A stretch of DNA of 64,000 bases from contig JACBWW010000002.1 of the NCBI GenBank assembly GCA_020086605.1, forward strand, positions 25,194,668 through 25,258,667. Reading direction: 5' to 3'. This document shows positions 32,933 to 64,000 of this stretch, in pieces. The DNA comes from Lanius collurio (taxonomy: Eukaryota > Chordata > Aves > Passeriformes > Laniidae). Numbering within the stretch: the first letter of the stretch is position 1; each line of letters starts with the position of its first letter. The position numbers were made by a program, and so were the translations under genes. The notes under the pieces are model-generated. The model was not told where the DNA came from, did not search any database, and worked only from the letters and a program-made list of their open reading frames with translations.

Positions 32933-33211
32933 TTTATTCCTTTACTCAGATTTTATTATCAGTTGGGCAGGGCATAAACAAAGATGTGAAAGACTTAACC
33001 TACCTCTCAGTTATGTTAGTGCAATTACAAATACCAAGTTTTAATTCCTATGAAACTATGCATCAAGCAGACAATACAAATTTAGCCTGTCAACTTGAAC
33101 TCTTCTTCTGCATACTTTGGTATGATTCTTGAGTATGGCACAGCTCCAAGCCTTCTAAAAGATACTATAAATTATACATACTTATCTAAGGCTCCTTCTT
33201 TTAGACAGGCT
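32933..33211 (-). other. GPATCH11: GPATCH11 3'UTR with polyA signal
   Basis: The minus-strand AATAAA at 32938-32933 lies about 275 nt past the GPATCH11 stop codon and is the first good signal. The inferred 3'UTR ends about 100 bp short of the solo LTR. Confidence 0.6.
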
Positions 33212-38102
<4,891 letters not shown>

Positions 38103-38930
38103 GCTTAGTACGCCTCTTTGCCGAGGTCTCGCCTATGGCCACCATACGTGCGTGTTACCGAGCATTTTATTTCTCTGCGCGTCCCCTGCGCGGCGGGGGT
38201 CGAAGGGGCCGAGGGACGAAACCTCCTGAACCGCCGGGCCAAGCCACCCCCTGCCAGCCCTGGGGTACCCGCGCCCGCCGCCGCGCCCACACTGCGTCTT
38301 CCTGAGCTCTGCTACCGGCGGCCGCGACGCCGCTCCTCGCCCGGGATCCCGCGCCGAGCTGCAGCCAAGTGCCAGGAGCAGGGACAGCCTCGGCAGGAGC
38401 CCCGGGAGCACCCGCTGGAACCGCGCACCCACCAGGCCCGCCCGGCTGCACCGCGGCGCCTGCGCGGGGCCGCCCCTGCCCGCCGGCGCCTGCGCCTCTG
38501 CCGCTTCCTGCTGTGCCGCCGCGGGTGCTGCCGTGCTGCCGGGCTGCGTCGGGGCCGGGCTTGGGGCAAAGCCGCCGCTGTCACCTCTCCACGCCCGCCG
38601 GACCTGGGCACGGCGGGGGCTGAAGCGGCCGAACTCGCCGGTGATGGTGGCGCGGTCGGGGGCGAGGGCGGCGCAGCGCACCCACACCTGTCCGTGTCCG
38701 TGACCGGCCCCCGGGGGCCGCGGGGTCGCTCCTGGTGCAGCCCAGGGCTGGCGGGACGCGGCCGCCGCACGGGAGGAGCGTAAGTGACCGTGAGCGGCCC
38801 GGGGGGGCTGCGGCGGAGCGGGCCGCAGGGTCCGCGCTTCCCCTCGGCGTTGGCGGCGTGTGGGGTCGGTGTGCGCGTGTGCGTGCGGGGCTGCTTGGAA
38901 GGCAGCGAGCATCGTTCCCTCGGCATCTTC
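38103..38930. promoter_or_regulatory. Bidirectional CpG-island promoter of GPATCH11 and HEATR5B
   Basis: This strongly CpG-rich block starts directly at the GPATCH11 start codon and covers the probable first exon of HEATR5B, whose GTAAGT donor is at 38780. It therefore drives two genes in opposite directions from under 700 bp. A 12-mer, CGGCGCCTGCGC, occurs twice, at 38454-38465 and 38484-38495, and resembles but does not fully match an NRF1 palindrome. There is no TATA box. The large open frames on both strands here (for example 38133-38912 minus and 38118-38783 plus) arise from the base composition. Confidence 0.85.
38700..38779 (+). other. HEATR5B: Probable HEATR5B 5' non-coding exon (start approximate)
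   Basis: A strong donor (GAGC|GTAAGTGAC) at 38780 lies in the shared CpG island. The next acceptor in the right place is TTATTTTAG at 41271, followed by 43 nt of leader and the HEATR5B ATG. I infer this is the end of a non-coding first exon. Its 5' edge cannot be located by eye. Confidence 0.55.
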
Positions 38931-41271
38931 TCCTCAGCATCATGGCACGAACATCGTGCCCTTACGGCTGGCGCTGCACCGCGGCATTACCTCCTGAGCG
39001 GTTTTCAGAACCACGCATGATGCCGTGAGAGCTGCTACAGCGTCTTAAAGTAGCCGATATAGGTAGGAGGACCCAGGCACGAAAACCTTTTCACCTGGTA
39101 GAGTCCTTCAGAAGTGTGTCACTTCCCCTAAACTTGCCTGTTTCTCGGCTTTCTCGCTCCGCTGAAGTGTACGCGTGATGAAGATACAAATAGTTGATTT
39201 AGGCATAGGAAAACAGCTGGAGAATAGAAAGGAATTTTAGTTCATCTGAACGTTTTCTTATCTCTGTGATGCTCCAACATAGCTCACTGGCTGATGGTTG
39301 ACTTTGGTCTGCTTTGTCTTTGCATCCTGTGGGAGATCACAGTGTATGTATTTCTTGTAACATGCACAGCAAGATTCAATACTTACTTAACAGGATGGGT
39401 AGAACTCGTTATGCTTTTCACTGCTTTTTTGAACAAACCTTTGGCCAGTGTAAGTGAGCTTTGAATTGTCTACGTAAGCAGCTCTGTGTTAAACTGAATC
39501 TTCCATTAGTTGAAAATTTGTGTAATTGTTCTTGTGTCTGAGCCCTTGTGCTTCATTAGCACAGCTGAATGTATGTGCAGGTTTGGTTGCTTAGAGCTTG
39601 TGTTTCCTACATTTTAGATGAAGAGGTACGGGAGTGTGGGGAAAGTGCATAAGGTCTTCATGGCTCTTATGGCCGGGGCAAATGCAACCTTTTATGTGGG
39701 GAGAAAAAGGGATAATGAGCTGTGCTGTCCAACAGTACGTAGGTCCTTATGTGCTGTGTGGGTGTGACAAGTAGTGTAGATCTCTGGGATGATATCCAAA
39801 GAATCATAGTGCCATCATTCATTGAGTCTCTCTCTGCTGTCATGTAAACATGTTTAGAGGTGATGTGTCTGAGTTACTGACAGGCAGTGCCTTCTCAGTT
39901 CTTTATGAATGTGGAAAAAAAAAAGAAGACAGAAAATGTCTTTGGAGGTGTCAGGGAGGGCTGTACTTCCCTATGTGGTTCTTCCACCGTTGCTGATCTG
40001 TCACTGGAACGGTATGCAGTGAAAAATATGCAAAGTCCTGAAGTGCAAGGAACAACCTTAACATTACAGACATTTTGGTATTTTAGTTTCATCAGCACTA
40101 AATCATTAAGGTGTATTTAGAACCATAGTACAGTATTAATATGTCACTCTTACTAATGTCTCATTTGGTGACTGCTTAAAAAAATCAATTTAAGTCACTT
40201 CATTTGACTTCAAGAATTTGTTGATTTTGACCATGAATGAGGAAGCAGCTGTGAGCTCTTGAGAGCACAAGTGGAGCAGTGCAGCTGTCAAAAGATGATG
40301 TCTGTTGAAAGCTGATGTCTTATATAATACTCCTTAGTTGTGTTGCTTTCTCTGTTTTGCCTGTGATCTTAGTTCCAGCATCACTGCGTTCACGTTTTGG
40401 GGTTGGGTTGTTTTTTTGCCTTTCGGGTTTCTTTTTGCTGAAGGTGGTTTGACGTTAATGTGGTGACTTTAGGTAAGTCTTGTGTATTTTTTCCTTCTGT
40501 CAGCTCTGCATTGAACAGCTACACATTTTTCCAGGTGGTTTGCTAAGATGAAGTTGGCAGAGTGTTAGCTTATGCTGATAGTGTGCTTTTGGTACTGCTC
40601 TGATGCCAGCCTGTGCTGACTGTTTGAGCAGGATTTGCAGTGTTCCATTTGCAGGATTTTGCCTGCTGGGGAAACCTGCAGTCATTTGGCTGCTGCTTGT
40701 GTTCTAGGCTGTCAGCCTAGGGCTTGCTGGATTTCAGAGAGCTTATTTGTCCAGCACTTAAAGCAAGGCTAGTGGGATCTGGGAAATCTTAGGTCAGCGA
40801 TGCCAAATCCTATCATTGTTCCTGCTTCTCTCAAACTTGCATGGGCTGGAAATTCCTACTTGTGATAGGCTCATCTTCTCAGCTTGTCTGCTGAAGGGTG
40901 TTGAGAAGGGGGTCAGGTTCATACCCAGCTTCGGGAATGTGCTCAAGGGTCTTGATTTGTGACGGTCCTTTTTCTCTTTCTTGTAAGAGGAGACAGTGAG
41001 ATGATTCCTTTACCTTCTTTAACCAGGGATTTTGGTATATTTTCCTTGGCTAAGAATGTGTAACCTGAAATTGCCTGTAGGTGCTCTTTTTGCAATTAAC
41101 AGCTTCCTGAAATACTAATGAATGTACTCAGTTTGTAAATATGTGAGTAGCTTTTATGTGGGACTACTTAGCTAAGACAAGTCTACCTGACAAGCAACCT
41201 GAATATTTTAATTTGATTTTCAAAGCTTTGTACTGATGTACTATATACTAATATTTACATTTTTATTTTAG
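38780..41271 (+). other. HEATR5B: HEATR5B intron 1, no recognised element
   Basis: Past the CpG island (about 38930) this 2.5-kb intron is AT-rich single-copy-looking DNA. I see no CR1, LTR or RNA gene, and no alternative coding exon with paired splice sites. Confidence 0.55.
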
Positions 41272-41308
41272 AGTTTCTACACAAATTTGCAATAAAACTG
41301 GAATTTAA

Positions 41309-64000
<22,692 letters not shown>

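Noticed and set aside
38118..38943. Several open frames of 80-259 codons in the GPATCH11/HEATR5B island
   Set aside because: Same compositional effect: frames are open on both strands at once, low in complexity and without family motifs.

Overview
This window is nuclear DNA from a bird, and probably a passerine. Four vertebrate genes are split into GT-AG exons. They lie among truncated CR1 LINE copies, whose 3' tails resemble ATTCTATGAT, and LTRs of endogenous retroviruses of avian ERVL-like and ERVK-like type. No bacterial-style operon, CRISPR array or intact virus is present. The passerine suggestion rests on remembered LTR resemblance and is an inference.

Layout, left to right. (1) 1-5159: NANP (N-acylneuraminate-9-phosphatase), minus strand, two coding exons, a long probable 3'UTR and a CpG-island promoter. 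(2) 5160-8430: a gene-poor spacer. (3) 8430-31240: EIF2AK2 (the interferon-induced kinase PKR), plus strand. It has an ISRE-bearing GC-rich promoter, 15 coding exons giving 550 residues (two dsRNA-binding motifs, a variable linker, an eIF2alpha-type kinase domain), and introns loaded with LTRs, CR1 pieces and a tRNA-Lys-derived pseudogene. (4) 31240-32930: a short convergent intergenic strip with CR1 debris and a clean solo LTR. (5) 33212-38102: GPATCH11, minus strand, 8 coding exons, 256 residues. (6) 38103-38930: a CpG island serving as a probable bidirectional promoter. (7) 38700-64000: HEATR5B, plus strand. Its first 19 coding exons (971 residues, roughly the N-terminal half) are present, and the window ends inside the nineteenth.

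I rebuilt every coding exon by following splice signals and reading phase. All junctions close in frame, and the proteins agree in length and motifs with the vertebrate families as I remember them. The order EIF2AK2-GPATCH11-HEATR5B is the arrangement I recall from mammals (human 2p22). NANP lies on a different human chromosome (20p11), so the NANP/EIF2AK2 join marks a lineage-specific synteny junction.

The genes do not form one pathway: NANP makes free sialic acid, EIF2AK2 is an innate antiviral translation brake, GPATCH11 is a G-patch protein linked to RNA processing, and HEATR5B works in AP-1/clathrin endosomal traffic. The most notable observations are these. The PKR promoter carries two ISRE-like sites next to a match to the mammalian KCS element. 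The second dsRNA-binding motif of PKR lacks a usual lysine. A tRNA-Lys(CTT) pseudogene has a broken anticodon, an encoded CCA and flanking 8-bp inverted repeats. A 323-bp solo LTR keeps a perfect 5-bp target duplication.
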